Of a stretch of DNA of 64,000 nt, positions 11,649 through 23,396 are shown one piece after another (position 1 is the first letter of the stretch; each line of letters opens with the position of its first letter). The position numbers were made by a program, and so were the translations under genes. The DNA is taken from assembly GCA_022376465.1 (NCBI GenBank), contig JACDTU010000005.1, forward strand, positions 360,001 to 424,000, written 5' to 3'. Below the pieces are notes generated by a model, which saw only the letters and a list, made by a program, of their open reading frames with translations, made no database searches and was not told the DNA's origin. The stretch is from Cubamyces lactineus. Lineage: Eukaryota > Basidiomycota > Agaricomycetes > Polyporales > Polyporaceae.

Positions 11649-12351
11649 TCACAACTCGGACGTGGACGCGGCCGCGCCCCAGCTGGAGCCCATGCCGGCG
11701 ATACTGGAGCCGAGGAAGGAGACGTTGGCGAGGGACGCGTTCAGGCCCCGACTCGCGGCGTCCTTGATGCGGCTCGAGAGGGAGTCGGAGAGCGCGGAGG
11801 AGGGGTCGACGCCGAAGAAATAGTACGCGGCGCGGGCGTGGAGGAAGGAGAGGTGGTGCGGGAGGTAGAGCACGCAGCCGATGGTGAGCAGGAGGAGCGC
11901 GGCGTACATCACGAACACTGGGAAATTGATTGTGTGCGGTCAGTAAAGGCGGTGAAACGAGCCCGAGTTGGTGATATTGCGATAATAAGGAGGTGTAGTG
12001 ATGTTGTGAGGCGTTTGAGACCAAGATGGCCCCCGCGCGCGTTCGTACGTGGTCACGGGGACGGGCGCGGGCGCGATCACGGTGGACGAGAGGCGGAAAG
12101 GCAGGACGCGGTTAGAAAGACGTGTACTCACTGACGAGGATTTTCTCCCATGGCTCCAACATGGAAAGCGCGAAGGTGACCTCGATCCAAACGCGTCGTC
12201 GCCAGAAGAAGCGGGCAATGGGGGACTCTGGCTTGCGGTAGGGGAGCTGGGGGCGGAAGAGGACGGTGGCGAGGGTGGTCTCGCGCTTCCACTCGTGGTA
12301 GGACATGGCGGAGGTGTAGTACGCGGGGTCGGACACGGTCGAGGGCGGCAT
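11649..12351 (-). CDS. Serine palmitoyltransferase small-subunit-like protein A (2 exons, 162 aa)
   Basis: Exons run 12351-12132 and 11917-11649, joined in phase 1 by a 214-base intron. The core is a short membrane segment after MLEPWEKIL (near residues 64-72), then a hydrophobic helix, then YLPHHLSFLHARAAYYF. This order (LEPWE, helix, P-x-H-x3-LH-x2-YF) matches the small activating subunit of serine palmitoyltransferase, an ER protein that stimulates the Lcb1/Lcb2 enzyme in sphingoid-base synthesis. The N-terminal 60 residues and a Ser/Ala-rich C-terminal tail of about 60 residues go beyond the short animal form. A paralogue lies 2.6 kb away on the same strand with its intron at the same point. 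Confidence 0.8.
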
Positions 12352-14985
12352 TTTGGGCGATGGTGCTGGCGTTGAGGGCTGTGGCTGGCGGCGGATGCTG
12401 TGTACGGGCGACAGACACAGGGAACTGGGAGAGTGAGTGCTGGTGCGCGAGAGAGGTTGGGAGGCGGTTGTGAGGGAGACGAGGAGGTGAGGGAAAGGGA
12501 AAGGAAGGAGGGCTGGGGACGGGGGGAGGAAGATATAGCAGGGGATTAAAGCACAAAAATCGGGAGCCAGGGCGGAGAATGTGACACCACCAGCGCTAGC
12601 CTACCCACAACTGCGACTCCCCACTTCGAATTCCCTCCCTCCACTCCAAACCTTCCCGCCCTTCGCCTTCCGCGCCCGCCTAACAACTATCCGCCTTCGC
12701 TTCTATCCTTTCCCGCCGTGAGGCAAGCCATAGCGACAATATTTCGTTTATCCATCTGCAACGTTGGGAGGTGCGCAGCATGTACAGCGGGCCATCTCCG
12801 CCTCCCCGCCCTTGCCACCTCCCCCGGTTCCTCGATCGGATCGGGCCGCGCCAAGCACCCCCATCTTTTTATCAACCACTGCATCTCAAGTGTCCTCAAC
12901 ACCGTTCGTTGTCTGTTCCTTCATCATATACCTCCGTCTGTGTCTATCTGCACTCGTCTACCTAGGGTCTACATTACCACAAGATTAGTGACGCTCGTTT
13001 CGACTCAGAACATGAGCGACATGAGGAATTGCGTCCAACGGTGCTCAAAAGTGCTTCATCCATACTTTCTTCGAGAGCTGTCCGCCACAAGCACCCACGA
13101 TCAGGCACCATGACCGCTGTGCCCGTCGCTCCGGATCTCTGCACGGTCCGGGCGTGCTCGACTACATATATCGACACTTTGAGTTTCTGCCAACAGGCGG
13201 AAGAGACGATGAACTCTACGAACCCAACTTGTGAAGCACTCACCGCACCTCTCTCCTCGCTGTTCGCATGATCTAGGTCATATACCTACGGCTGCACAAG
13301 TCACGCCGCGCGACGCGCCAATCAACTCGGGACCTGGGGCGGGTGAGTGTCATGTATGCCATGCCATGGCCAGCCACCACTGTACATCTGACGACGAAGC
13401 AACAGGATTGTTGCGCGTACAGCATGCCTCCGTCTGCGTCGCCCACGGGTACAGCATGAACACATCCCCGAAAGCCAGGCCTGGCCCAAGTCCATAGCTC
13501 AGCATGAATAAAAGGAGAAGCTGACATGGATGCGATACATCATACGCCGGCGCGCCGACAGTGATCCAACTGCGCTCCGAAATGGCTCGGACCGAGCCGT
13601 ACCAAGATCAGCGTCGACACAACGCTCGTGCTGCAGCGAAGCACTTCGGGACACTTGCTACGAGCCCCTCGTCACCAGCATTCGGTCCGAGCTTCAATCA
13701 TGTTCGACGCATAATAAGGTTGCACACAACGCGATGTCATTACGAACAGCAAACTGCAGGATTCCGGAGCACGAAACGCGAGGTCGCAAACACGCAACGA
13801 CGGCAACGGCAGCCTCAAGCCTGGCCGTCAACGTCACCCCGGAAATGGGGCGAGCGTGGATGCGCGAGCCGCGCTGTGGGGTTCCCTGCCTGCCCAGTGC
13901 CCGTCGGGTTCGGCCGTTATCTTGCCAGCGGGCGCTGCTGTGCTGGTGGTGCTGCGGACCGGGTGCAGAGGCGAGCGATGGGGCTCGGGCCTTAAAAAGC
14001 GGCCGACTTACCTGCTCGTCATAGGGTCCTAACAAGGAGCTATGCGTGAACAGGAGATGCAGGAACGGAGACGAAGGCCGAGAGCAGCCCAGCGCAGCAC
14101 GTACTTGCGATATACGCACGCGCAGCGGAGACGAGCTTACCATGTACGAAATGAATTTGTAGCAACACTTCGTGTACTTCGAGCGTCGCGGCATGCAGGG
14201 CGAGCGCGGAGGACGGGATTCGGACGCACGGATATGTCATGAAACATGACAGGAAGCCGTCTGTCTGTCGGCGCACTGACGTCCCAGCAATTTGGCGGGA
14301 CCGAGCGCGTCTTGGCGGTTTCCAGAGCACCGAAGGCCAAGGGCCGGGTTCTTGGTCTGTGGAGCCTGGGGGCATGGAAGAAGCTCTCAGGCACACGCCG
14401 CGATACAGAGTTTGGTTATATACCTCACCTTCCTGCAAACCGCAGCCTTTCAACGCTGCTCCCCCAGAACGCAACCGCCAACTGCTTCTGCCATCGAATC
14501 GATTTCACTGCTGCTGCTTCCCTCGCTACCCTGTATGCCGGTGAAATACTCTCCTCATGCGCTGCACGCACCTGCTCGAGGTGGCCTGACCTGCTTTCGC
14601 CACTGCATCAAGGGACATTTGTCCGCCCAACGCCAGCGCATCGTGGACCTCGCACATCAGGCTTCCAGTGCCAAAGAACACGACGAGTCTAATGCATTAC
14701 AGAGACATTAAGATGATATACCTGCCGGAGAAGAGAACGCACACGGTCAGCACCTGCCCACACAATGCACGCCTTTACCTCCACCCTGCTTCGCTCGGTT
14801 CGAGGAACCTCGGCCGGTCGAGGTATAAGGGGCTCGAGAAAGATTCACTCACATTGTGCATGAACAAACCAAACCAGTGACAACCAAGACAAGACCGATA
14901 GCAATGTTGATTCCTCCACTTCCACCGCGCACCACTCTATGGTGCGCTTCGCCCCTACGAGAACGCTCTCGCGGGCACAGGGCCA
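12352..14985. other. Gap between two small-subunit paralogues, nothing supported
   Basis: Pyrimidine-rich flank near 12600-12700. Several overlapping open frames on both strands at 12.7-14.7 kb lack family features and consistent splice sites. Possible decayed genes cannot be resolved by eye. Confidence 0.4.
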
Positions 14986-15572
14986 TCACAACTCGCTCAT
15001 GGCGGGTCCAACCGCGACGCCGGCCGCTGCGGACGAGTTGAGCTTGACCAGACCGGCAACGAGGTGGCGCACGGACATGGCCGTGACGTCCGTCTCCTCG
15101 TTGCCGAAGAAGTAGTACAGCAGGCGCTTGTAGAGGAGCGGGAGCTGCTGCGGGACGAACTTGTACAGGCCCGTGAAGACGAGCGTGAGGAGCAGGTAGA
15201 AGATGGTCACTACAGGCGAGATGGTCGGTCAGTCACGGATGTCGAAGAGAGTTGGAGGGATGGTTGAGATGGATGTGTGGTGAATCCGTTTAAGACAGCC
15301 TACGAGTGGGAGCCGAACGAAAGAAGGGAGACTTGGAAACCAAAGTACGGGGATACGGTAAGGGAAGCGAAGATGGGACATGCGGACTCACGGATGAGGA
15401 TCTTCTCCCAGGGCTCGAAGAGGCACAAGCCGAACGTGGTCTCGAGCCAGACGCGCTGGCGCCAGAAGAACGCGCCGACGGGGTTCTTCGGCGGACGGTA
15501 GGGGAGGTGGATACCGAAGAGGGCGTCCGCGGTCGTCGGCACGCGCTTCCAGTCCTCGAGCGAGTTGCCCAT
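14986..15572 (-). CDS. Serine palmitoyltransferase small-subunit-like protein B (2 exons, 134 aa)
   Basis: Exons run 15572-15392 and 15209-14986, joined in phase 1 exactly where paralogue A is joined (after EPWEKIL). The core reads CLFEPWEKIL, then a hydrophobic helix with YLLLTLVF, then FVPQQLPLLYKRLLYYFFG. FFW-RQ/RR-RVW upstream is shared with paralogue A. It is likely an ER membrane protein that binds the catalytic dimer of serine palmitoyltransferase. Two isoforms could tune acyl-CoA choice, but this is inference. The C-terminal tail is shorter than in paralogue A and ends in the same SEL. Confidence 0.8.
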
Positions 15573-16705
15573 TGCGCCTGGCTTTCTGCTCTAGCGATGT
15601 GGAAGAGGGAGGGGGAGGGGATGAAGGAGGGTGTGGTTAGGAGGGCGCGGGGTGAGACGGGGGGCGGGGAGGCACGGAGACAGGGGTGGTACAGGGATCG
15701 GAGGATAGGTGGGTTGCTGAATGTTACACGCTCGTTAACGCAGTGCGCGAGGGGTGTGCAGCTGCAGACGTGGGTGGGTCGTGAGGGAGGGGCGTACAGC
15801 GAGAGCCTGGAGAGAGCGCGGAGAATGCGTGTATAAGAGAGAAGAAGGAAGAAGGCCGAGTCGGAGGAGGAGGGCGGGACCGGGAGGGGGCACTTGAAGA
15901 AAACGCACGCGACACGGCCGATCGCATGCAAATGCATCTTACGGAACGCGCGCCTTTCGTCATCGTCATCGCTGACGCTCGCTTTCCGAATTCGCCTGTC
16001 TGGACCCTCGCTGCCGTCCATGCCTCCCTCGCGAGCAGACACATCGGCACTCTGCCATTCATTCATTCATATTCATAGCTGCCTCGGCAATGCTATTATT
16101 CAGAGTATGGCGACCCGACGTACCTGCGGTCTGATCCTAGTGAACTCGCGAAGAGCCAACGCGCGAGCTAGACTCGTCGTTCAACGAGCGCGCGCGGCGT
16201 TCGGGTTCACGTACGCATCGCTGACGCCGGCAATTGGATATATGGGTTTAAGATTAGATTGAAGTATCGCCTAGTATAACGTGTAGGTGCGAGGCCGTAT
16301 AGTCCCGAGACGTGAGCGACGACAGTATCAACCAGTCAAGCAAGAGACATACGATGAGGAGCAGTCGGGACCGTCATGACCAAACCGTGAATAGTACACG
16401 CCGAAACCCTATCGTAGCAACATCGATGCGCTAATAAGAATAAGGTACGGAGGCGTGCAGCGGGGCATGTAGAGTACTGATACAGCGCGGACTGGGCGAG
16501 AGCGCGCGAGGAGAGGGATATGTACAGTAGTAACGAATAGACGTGCAGTGGGGGGCATGAACCGAGTCGCCAGCGAGCGTTCCCGTCGAGTAACCAACGT
16601 GAAAAAAGGCCCAAGTGATAAGATACGCATTAGGGTGGATGTGTGAGTGTAGGTGTCGCGTGAAGAGCAAGTCCAGTGCAGGAGGGACGGGATGCAGACG
16701 GGCGT
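15573..16705. other. Intergenic, promoter-like purine/pyrimidine-skewed DNA
   Basis: 15590-15880 is strongly purine-rich on the plus strand, that is, pyrimidine-rich upstream of the minus-strand gene ending at 14986. This is usual for fungal promoters. No gene is supported. Confidence 0.4.
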
Positions 16706-17794
16706 TCACCGCGCGCGGAGAGCACGCAGTTGCTGCTGCACCTCGCGGATGTCTTTCCGGTTCCACTCGCCCGTCCACATTCCGTTGCCCGTCACCCACA
16801 CGCGGGACGATCGGCGCTCGGGGCTGTGAACCGTCTCTGCCTGCGCGGCCGTCTGGAAGTCGACGGACATGCTGCGCCTGCGGTTCGAGCGCGGCGCTTG
16901 CGCGCGCGGTAGCGTCGCTTTCGAGTTTTGCTGCTGCTGGGGCGCCTTCGCGTTCCCGTTCGCGGTGCGTGGGCGGGAAGTGAAGGGAGCGGGCGGAGGC
17001 GAGTAAACCATGGGCGCGGCCGGGGGCGTGGTCGGCGACGGAGATGCGGACGTCGAAGATGAGGTCTTGCGGTTCTGCGCGGAGCGCAAGGGCAGGACGA
17101 GCTCGATGGGGACGTTCTCCCCTAGGGTACGCTTCAGCTTCGCGAGGCGCTTCCTCCGCGTCTCGGTCACCGTCGGCGTGATCGGCGTCGTAGGTGTCGT
17201 GGGGAGCATACTTCCAGAGGTCGCCGCGGACGCGAACGTGAGGGTCGCGGAGGTGTCGGGCGTGATGGGTGGCTGGACGCGCGGGTCCGAAGGCGGGAGC
17301 GGGACGGCGTTCAGGCGGAGGACGAGCGGGGTCGGGAGCGGTGCCTGCTTGCCCTTCGAACGGGACTTTTCGCGGACGTGCCGGGTGAAGGACTTCGCTG
17401 GGGGAAGGCTCGATGCGGAGTCGACGGAGGTGGTTGACTCGAGGCTTGCGCGCGAGAGCGAGAGCGAGGACACGGAGGACGAGGCGGAGTCGTAGAAGGG
17501 CGAGGAGGGCGATGCGCTGGGCGGTGGGAGCTCGAACACGGAGCCCTGACGACGCTTGTTGTATGCGGATGTCTTGCGGATGGGTGAGCGGCGGCCTTGG
17601 CCGGTGATGGGTAGCAGTGTGGGTGAGCTGTTGGGCGAGTCGTCCTCGGCGAGCTGGGGTGTTGTACCAAGGACAGCACCGAGCTTGCGGGTAGAACGGA
17701 TGAGACGGGTGCGCTGGCGAGCGTCGAGGGTGTTGGACGTCGGAGGAGGCGAGAGCACAGAGTTGTAGCAGAGGGCCATCGAGGTGGTGTTCAT
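16706..17794 (-). CDS. Ser/Pro/Thr-rich conserved-looking hypothetical protein (single exon, 362 aa)
   Basis: An intronless frame from the ATG at 17794 (MNTTSMALCYN) to the stop at 16706. An in-frame ATG at 17968 would add 58 residues that look like 5' leader. Most of the protein is low-complexity Ser, Pro and Thr. Two islands look conserved: a basic segment RKRLAKLKRTLGENVP near the middle, and the C-terminus with VTGNGMWTGEWNRKDI followed by a short Gln/Leu/Arg helix. The function is unknown. An antisense frame of 466 codons covers the same DNA, but its Pro/Arg/His-rich composition is typical of a shadow. Confidence 0.65.
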   Translation of the reverse strand: MNTTSMALCYNSVLSPPPTSNTLDARQRTRLIRSTRKLGAVLGTTPQLAEDDSPNSSPTLLPITGQGRRSPIRKTSAYNKRRQGSVFELPPPSASPSSPFYDSASSSVSSLSLSRASLESTTSVDSASSLPPAKSFTRHVREKSRSKGKQAPLPTPLVLRLNAVPLPPSDPRVQPPITPDTSATLTFASAATSGSMLPTTPTTPITPTVTETRRKRLAKLKRTLGENVPIELVLPLRSAQNRKTSSSTSASPSPTTPPAAPMVYSPPPAPFTSRPRTANGNAKAPQQQQNSKATLPRAQAPRSNRRRSMSVDFQTAAQAETVHSPERRSSRVWVTGNGMWTGEWNRKDIREVQQQLRALRAR

Positions 17795-20304
17795 CTTTAA
17801 TAGGGACTCTAGGCGTTCCCGAGTCGTACACAGTACGAGGTCGCGGACCTGAAGGGTATCAATGTCGAAGGAGGGGAAAGACAAGGGCCGAGCGGAGGCC
17901 CGCCGCGTAGATATAGAACAAGAGACAAAAAGCAGGGAGAGGAGGGGAGGGAGCGCGATTGTGAACAAGAGTTGCCATCAGGAGGACAATAGCCCTCTCC
18001 TGGCCGGCTTCCGAGTACGTACAGTCGTTACAAGGACTGCCTTTCCAGCATCTCATCTCCCTTCCATCTTCGCACCGTCCACCGCACTCCCTTCCTCGAC
18101 TCTACCTGAGCTTGTCACTCTGCACAGGCCGCGAGTGCCTACCGCAACGAGCTCCATGCGTGCCGTCGCGCTTCTCACCAGTTCTGTTCCACCGTCGTCT
18201 TGGCGCCGTCGGTCAATTGTACGACAGGCGCCCATATACCCAACTGCACGCGGATCAATTTGTACCCAAACATAGCCAAACAACTAACTCCGACCATATA
18301 GGCGCTTGATTGTATCTGCTCTCCGTGCGCTCTGTTCTCATTGACATTCTTGGTTCGTTCGTATCATTCATAGATGAGGCACATAGAGCTGGTACGAATC
18401 TCAAGCTGATATATGCGCTCCTTCTTCATTTGCCCTGGTCTATGAGATGGCCTTGAGCCAGCTGCCACTGTACGGTCTCACCATTCTCGGCCGGAACCCT
18501 TGATCATGGCGATGCTGCTGGTACCCGCGGTCAAAATCAAGGCCCTCCAGTCGTCTCGGATGCACTCTCTAGCACAATCGCGGGCCGCTCCCCCACGCTC
18601 GGTGTTTCACGGGGGCTGCCGTCGGATCCGATGGGCGCACGCACGCCGGGCATGAAGCTTGGAATGGGACACGTCGGTGCTCATTGCTAACTTGGACTTT
18701 TGGTATGTTGTCGTTCGGACTGACAATCGCACACTCTCGGTCTTTGCACCCCTGAATAGGCGGTGCCTACACGCCGATGCACGCGTGGCATGTACATCTC
18801 GAGGGCGATAGTCACGTACTAGAGCACGATCCAGAACAGCATAGGTATTAAAAGTAAGTTGGAGTTTCTACTGGCTCACGCTCTCACAGGACCTCGAACT
18901 CTAGGACCCGCGCGGCATCCACCCTCACAGAGGTACTCACTCTTCACAATGCTGTCCTCCAGTCTTCGCGTGCTCATGTGCTTGTTGCTGGCGCAATCTC
19001 ACTTCAGTGGCGTCTACAAGTTGTATTCACTGACCTATCTTATTCCACCATGGGATAGATCACCGCCCCTTTGCACCGCTTCTGTCTGCTTCGTGGGGTG
19101 ATACAATACTTCCTAGATTGTCTTGCACCGTCTCAGCAGACGGCGTCCCGCATCTGAGGTTAGTCCGTGTTTGAACTAGTGCTTAGATCGTGCAAGGAAG
19201 ATGAATGCATACGCTACATGCAGGGCCATATTAGAGTCGCTGTGTGGTCTTTGTTTCGAAACGCAGGCGAGTGCTCGTCGTTCCAACACGCGAGCTACGT
19301 TTCATCCAGAGAGTCCTTGCGTGCGCATGAAGTGCACGCAACCCACGCCATGTGCGTGCAAGGCGGCAGTGCTACTGCACTGCAGAAGTGTCTTTTATCG
19401 ACTTCATACCGTGGGGTAGCGGAACACCGACGACCGGGAGGGCTCTGATCTTAGGTAGGACTTCTCCTGCGCTCGGACACAGCTGATTATCATCGCACCG
19501 CGAAGATCGTAGTCAGTAATCTTCAGCACTTCAAGCGAATCAACTCTACCGTTGGGTCTATCCATCGTTGCCGCCATCTTCAACGAAAGAAGCAGCAACC
19601 CCCGAGCACAGCATCGGCTGGCATAGGACGCGTAGGAAGGCGACGCGCTTCATCTTCCTGAAGCCGATGGCTGCTATGTAGCAGGGAATTCTTCGATGGC
19701 GATCGCCGATCGGCCATGTATTTGCTGACCTTGTAGTGCTCATCGAAGTATCAGCGGTCGTTGAGTGTTCCATTGCCTACGATCCACATCTTTGCTTTGT
19801 TTTCTACTACAGGGCGGCACAAACTCGCTGTTGCTTGTCATTATTCATTCCGGTCGTTATTACGCGAGCGTCACCGTGGAAGTTGATGCTTTGTGCGGTC
19901 ATCCTACGACGAGCGTAGAGCCCCGGCCCGGTAATCTTCATGACAATCTGGTAATAGTACTACTACGACCTCGCTGGCACGTTTTGTTATAGTCCGTGCA
20001 CTTTTTCCGGAACTCAAATGGCATATATCGACATACAACGCGCTGTCTCACGATGGCCTGACAGAGTTTCCGAAGGGTGCAAGAATAGCTCTCGAGACGC
20101 GAAGGTTGTTCTTCCCCATTGAGCTAGCGTTCCTCACGGCCAGCCGGACGTGCCACGGTATTCTCCCGTTCGACATCGCAATGTGGGCCGTGCACTGCCT
20201 TCGGCCTTATCTTCTATCCTCTGGACGGAGCTTGCGCTCCTTGACCAGTGTTACTACCACACTACGTATACTCGTAGTTTGGAGCCGTGCCATACGGGCG
20301 CAAG
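17795..20304. other. Gap, nothing recognised
   Basis: Short unrelated open frames only. I found no splice-consistent model, RNA gene or mobile element. Confidence 0.4.
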
Positions 20305-22536
20305 ATGATCGCCATAGCGTTCTGTCTGACTGCGTTTGTTGCGCTCGCAGCCGCATCTGCGGGCGCTGCGCAATATCACGCGGGGCAAACCTTCGCCGCC
20401 GCAGGCAGCACGCACAGCCGGTACGATGAGGGACTTTTCACCCCTATCGGAGACCTGTCTGCTCTCGGTGCGACGGATTTTACGGTGCTCGAGCATCCGG
20501 CCTTTCCTCAATACAACGTCCGTGTCAAGGAGTCAAACTTCTGCGACGGCTCGGTGCGGTACGTCGTTAAGGCTCCGGATTCGCCGAGAGCGGTACAATG
20601 GCTGTGGATACTGACGCTCTGGGACAATCCCAATAGGGCTTACACTGGCTACATCGATGTGGAGGCGCGTCACCTGTTCTTCTACTTCTTCGAGAGCCGG
20701 CGCGACCCTGACACCGACGATGTCATCTTTTGGACGAACGGCGGTCCTGGGGCATCCTCGTCTATGGGTCTATTCATGGAGCTTGGTGTGTGTTTCCTCG
20801 TGTACCGATATGCCACGAGTCTAACGTCCAGCTTTCAGGGCCCTGTCGCGTGACGAGCGCGAACAGTACGGAGCCCAACCCCTACTCATGGAACGAACAC
20901 GCGAACGTGTTCCTTGTTGATCAGCCCGTTAGCGTCGGCTTTTCGTACGCCGAGTATGGCGAATCCGTTGTAAGTCGCCAGGCGTTTCGGAAGCCTCTCT
21001 AGCGCGTCTCTCATGACATTCCAGGGCACGACAATGGAGGCTGCGGACGACATCGCGGCGTTCATGGCGATCTTCTTTGAGCACTTCACTAAGTTCAAGG
21101 GGCGCGCTCTTCATCTAGCTGGGGAATCTTATGGGGTGAGCTCAGTGCGAGGTCTTCTCACGGGCCTGTAACCGACCTGGGTGCGATCGTAGGGTCGCTA
21201 CATCCCAGTATTCGCTTCAACCATCTACGACAAAAATGCGCAGCTGGTCGAGGCAGGCGTGACGCCCATCAACCTCACGTCGATCATGATAGGTAGCCCT
21301 CCAACCTTGCTTTGGTTACGGAATGAGGCTCAATCTCAGATGCTAGGAAACGGGTGCACCGATTTCATGACCATGTTCCCGTCTTACTACGAGGCACAGT
21401 GCATGGACCCGACGTTCCCGCCTGTGCAGGGCATATCGTAAGTACATCGGATCCGAGCAGTCCAATATTGAGTTGATTGACAAGGCAACAGTGATTGCGT
21501 GCGGATGAAGCAGCTAGTGAGCAGCCCTCGTGTCGAATGCCTTGCTGGGTACTGACCAAGATATCATATGACACAGGTCCCACGTTGCGAGCAACGGTAC
21601 AAGGAGTCTTGTGTGGATAAGGTGGATAAGATCGACTGTGCAGCAGCGGCCACATTCTGCAGCACGGCCATGTCAGAGCTGTTCAAAGGTCAGCTCTGGC
21701 CATATTTCCTTCGGATCGACGGTATCGATGATAGAACTGCTCTAGACTTGAACCACTATGACCGCGCTCGGCCCTGGTAAGCGTTCAGCAATAACTTTCC
21801 TCCGGTATAGTACAGCAGGAATTGAGGGTTAACTTCTACGGCAGCAAGGGGGCCTCGGATATCGCAGAGTGTTACCCTATCATGCAGTTGGTTCATCTTC
21901 TATGTCGCACTTGCCGCATATTCTCATGCACGATGGCAGGGATATCAATGACTTCCTCAACAATGCACGTACCCAAAAACTACTCGGTGTCGATGCGGCA
22001 GTGCGCGGCAATTTCAGCCGTCACTCACCCACCGTCAGCGCCGCGTTCCGGGAGAACTTAGACCACTACGCGTTCCCGGCGCAGTACTACATCGGCGCGC
22101 TACTCGAGCGGGGTATACGCGCTCTCATATACGTCGGTGCTACCGATTACATCTGCAACTGGGTGAGAAATCATTTCCGCATCCCTATGATCCCGGCGCT
22201 GATCGCTGTACGGTTTCGTGATTTGAACGCGGCTCCGCTTACAGATCGGTAACGAGAAGATGACGATGTCGCTCGAGTGGACGGGGCAAGCTGCGTTCCG
22301 CGCTGACGCCTTGAAGGAGTGGTTTGTCGACGGTAAGGCGGCTGGCATGACTAGGAGCGGGGGAGGCTTGACCTACGCGACGATAGGAGGGGCCGGACAC
22401 ATGGTGCGTGTTCTCTACTGCAGATGGTGCAACGTTTAGGAACACTGACCGACGTGCGGTCATGTAGGCGCCATACGATAAACCTCTGGAATCGCTCGAG
22501 CTGGCTAACCGGTGGCTTGCGAGCGCGTCTTTGTGA
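20305..22536 (+). CDS. Secreted S10 serine carboxypeptidase 1 (13 exons, 498 aa)
   Basis: Exons: 20305-20558, 20637-20785, 20839-20969, 21025-21135, 21193-21292, 21347-21437, 21492-21516, 21577-21688, 21746-21776, 21845-21886, 21940-22162, 22245-22403 and 22468-22536. The ATG at 20305 begins a signal peptide ([18 protein letters not shown]). S10 landmarks follow in order: [10 protein letters not shown] near 117-126, GESYG with nucleophile Ser near 213, TDYICNW with Asp near 418, and GAGHM with His near 475. Enzymes of this family trim C-terminal residues from peptides at acid pH, in the vacuole or outside the cell. The Cys usual in NGGPGCSS is Ala here. The neighbouring paralogue has the same gene structure. 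Confidence 0.93.
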
Positions 22537-23057
22537 TCTAGCACATGAGTGATTCAGGCAAGTGTCTTCTGATGAATGTACGATACCTAGCGGTCGACGG
22601 TGTGTATGTGACTTGACACCAGAGCAATAAATGTCTATCGCTTGGGAGTGACCTTGAAGGGCTTAGGCCGCTTGCCAAAGTCAAGTGGGGGCGCGGGGAC
22701 GGGGTCAAACAGCCAACAGCCAGATTAGATAGCATTTCGACAAGATAACAGCACATCAGAGCATCTGTATGCGTTCGGGATACAGTAATAGAGCACAGGC
22801 ACTAGGATAGCAGGGATGGAAGGAGCGGGAGAGAGATGAGGGTGAGGCCCGTGGGGAGACTAGCAGTCCAGGCATACAGATCCAGTCAGGCGTGCTGTGG
22901 AGACGCTATTTGCTACAAGATGCAGGGTTAGACGTAGAGAGCGTATTAGTCTCAAGAGAGAATATGATAGACTATGCAAGGATAGGACGGAAGTGCCTAT
23001 GCGGGCAGGTCAGCATGACATTTTGAGGTGATTAAAGGAGTACTTACACAAGGCCCA
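22537..23057. other. Convergent 3' gap, nothing recognised
   Basis: Lies between the stop of carboxypeptidase 1 and the stop of the minus-strand dsRNA-binding gene. Probably 3' UTRs. Confidence 0.5.
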
Positions 23058-23396
23058 TCAACGCGATGCCCAAAGGGCGCGGAGGGCCATCTCAGCGGCC
23101 ACGGCCTTCGCCTGTCTCACGCTACGCCCCGAGCCACGACCATACTCTATACCGTCGACTGCACAGATTGATGTTAGATAGTTTCCACCATAGCATGGCG
23201 ATTTGGCTTACTTAATACAGCAACGGTCCAAGTCGCTGTGTTCTGTTGACCATACGAGTTCTGCGTCCAGGCCATCTGCTTCCTGTTCGTCTGGCAGTAG
23301 TTGTTCAACTCCATGGGCCAGTCGTAGCCTAGCTCGCTTTTGTCAGAATGCTGCAGCAGCTAGGGCAGCGCGGGGCCTCTGAATACCTTGAGACAT
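23058..23396 (-). CDS. Single-domain double-stranded-RNA-binding protein (3 exons, 75 aa)
   Basis: Exons run 23396-23387 (only 10 bases), 23328-23212 and 23158-23058. Donors and acceptors are good, and all phases close. The product is almost exactly one dsRBD. Helix 1 has LNNYCQ, strands carry TWTVAV and IDGIEYGRGSGRS, and helix 2 has RQAKAVAAEMALRAL, the A-K-x3-A-E-x-A-L-R-A-L pattern of the family. There is no catalytic domain, so it may act as a free RNA-binding accessory, in RNA silencing or otherwise; this is inference. If the tiny first exon is wrong, translation could start at the ATG at 23314. It lies between two carboxypeptidase genes on the opposite strand. Confidence 0.78.

Noticed and set aside
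16431..17831. 466-codon minus-strand frame
   Set aside because: Out-of-frame shadow of the gene at 16706-17794; composition is Pro/Arg/His-rich and it lacks the conserved C-terminal motif.
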